Shown here piece after piece: positions 7,385 through 7,577 of a DNA stretch of 7,577 nt. Position 1 is the first letter of the stretch, and each line of letters starts with the position of its first letter. The position numbers and the translations under genes are program-made. Source of the stretch: FEB-35 sp050263095 (lineage in GTDB: Bacteria > Desulfobacterota > Deferrimicrobia > Deferrimicrobiales > Deferrimicrobiaceae); NCBI GenBank assembly GCA_050263095.1, contig JBLNEW010000018.1:1-7577 (forward strand). Direction: 5' to 3'. The notes beneath the pieces were generated by a model. That model saw only the letters and a program-made list of their open reading frames with translations. It ran no database searches and had not been told where the DNA came from.

Positions 7385-7412
7385 GCGTGGCGCGCCCTGA
7401 GGGACTCGAACC
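7381..7412. repeat. 32-bp direct repeat, copy 1 (tRNA 3'-end, att-like)
   Basis: This stretch is identical to 7546-7577, 165 bases downstream. It spans the tRNA T-loop, acceptor 3' strand, CCA and seven bases beyond (minus-strand CGCTTTT). Repeats of a tRNA 3' end plus a little flank are the usual core of attachment sites used by tyrosine integrases. The left boundary is real: position 7380 differs from 7545. The right boundary cannot be set because the second copy reaches the window edge. Confidence 0.9.
7388..7412 (-). pseudogene. Detached 3' fragment of a tRNA gene, tRNA-Arg-like
   Basis: Read on the minus strand this is a tRNA T-loop TTCGAGT, T-stem 3' strand CCCTC, acceptor strand AGGGCGC, discriminator G and CCA. 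The bases before the loop do not complete a T-stem: GGCGG faces CCCTC with a C-C clash, where GAGGG would be perfect. No GCGCCCT 5' acceptor strand occurs in the preceding 135 bases. It is therefore a fragment, probably the end displaced by an integration. Its acceptor, G73 and CCA match E. coli tRNA-Arg(UCU) as I remember it. Confidence 0.6.
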
Positions 7413-7510
7413 GCCTGAGCCTCGGCGATCACGCCATCGGAATTAGCGGCGCCTCACCCGCCTGACGGGCTCCGCAAGGTCGCCCTTTTCCTCCCTCATC
7501 GGTCGGCGGC

Positions 7511-7529
7511 GGGCTCGGGGTTCGAGCCC
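7511..7529. other. 7-bp inverted repeat between the two tRNA 3' ends
   Basis: GGGCTCG (7511-7517) and CGAGCCC (7523-7529) form a perfect stem around GGGTT. The loop side also mimics a T-arm (GGGTTCGAGCCC), but no acceptor or CCA follows on the plus strand. It could be a weak hairpin or part of a relic att region. Nothing else is recognisable in the 133-base spacer 7413-7545. Confidence 0.4.
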
Positions 7530-7545
7530 CAAATCGCGCAATGGG

Positions 7546-7577
7546 AAAAGCGTGGCGCGCCCTGAGGGACTCGAACC
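7546..7577. repeat. 32-bp direct repeat, copy 2 (tRNA 3'-end, att-like), reaching the window edge
   Basis: Every base matches copy 1 at 7381-7412. Because the window ends here, the repeat may continue further. A contig ending exactly in a repeat is also a common assembly outcome, so copy number in the genome may differ from what is seen. Confidence 0.9.
7553..7577 (-). tRNA. tRNA 3' end, probably tRNA-Arg (partial at window edge)
   Basis: On the minus strand this reads GG, T-loop TTCGAGT, CCCTC, AGGGCGC, G73 and an encoded CCA. The rest of the gene, including the anticodon, lies beyond base 7577. The acceptor strand predicts a 5' end of GCGCCCT. That pairing, with G73, matches tRNA-Arg(UCU) (E. 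coli argU) from memory; tRNA-Leu also often has GCGCCC-type acceptors, but with A73. The isotype is inferred, and whether this copy is intact cannot be told from the window. Confidence 0.6.

Noticed and set aside
7401..7421. D-arm reading of the junction (minus strand GCTC-AGGCGGTTC-GAGT)
   Set aside because: It folds like a D-arm, but the preceding bases lack U8 and a plausible acceptor strand, and the GAGT overlaps the T-loop of the fragment; probably chance.
7388..7480. A complete class II tRNA (Ser/Leu-like) on the minus strand ending at 7388
   Set aside because: GGCG-TGAT-CGCC upstream resembles a long variable arm, but there is no 5' strand to pair with AGGGCGC, no proper anticodon arm, and the T-stem has a clash.
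7381..7577. CRISPR array
   Set aside because: There are only two repeats, the spacer is 133 bases, and the repeat is a tRNA 3' end.

Overview
This 7.6 kb, GC-rich bacterial window has three protein genes on the plus strand and tRNA-derived sequence on the minus strand at its right edge. It starts inside a gene and stops inside a repeat, so it may be a whole contig cut at both ends. No marker fixes the taxon. A membrane-anchored M23 peptidase next to a bactofilin, together with the codon style, would suit a deltaproteobacterium-like or other Gram-negative lineage; this is inference.

Bases 2-5860 encode 1,952 residues of a giant fusion enzyme that lacks its N-terminus. It contains an acetyl-CoA-synthetase-type ligase, a crotonyl-CoA-reductase-like MDR reductase and a crotonase-fold enoyl-CoA hydratase. 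These are the three activities of propionyl-CoA synthase (Pcs), which converts 3-hydroxypropionate to propionyl-CoA through 3-hydroxypropionyl-CoA and acrylyl-CoA. The order seen here is ligase-reductase-hydratase, whereas I recall the characterised Pcs enzymes as ligase-hydratase-reductase. This rearrangement is the most interesting feature of the window.

Bases 5861-6130 are a 270-base gap. It opens with a perfect 10-bp hairpin and has no promoter I would defend. Bases 6131-7374 hold a tightly coupled pair: a single-pass LytM/M23 peptidoglycan endopeptidase, then a bactofilin whose ribosome-binding site lies in the last codons of the peptidase gene. Together they probably act in local cell-wall shaping. 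Nothing in the sequence links them functionally to the CoA enzyme.

Bases 7375-7577 contain a 32-bp direct repeat at a 165-bp offset. Each copy includes the 3' end (T-loop, acceptor strand, CCA) of a minus-strand tRNA resembling tRNA-Arg(UCU). One copy is a fragment next to the bactofilin gene; the other runs off the window. This is the pattern left by site-specific integration into a tRNA 3' end.
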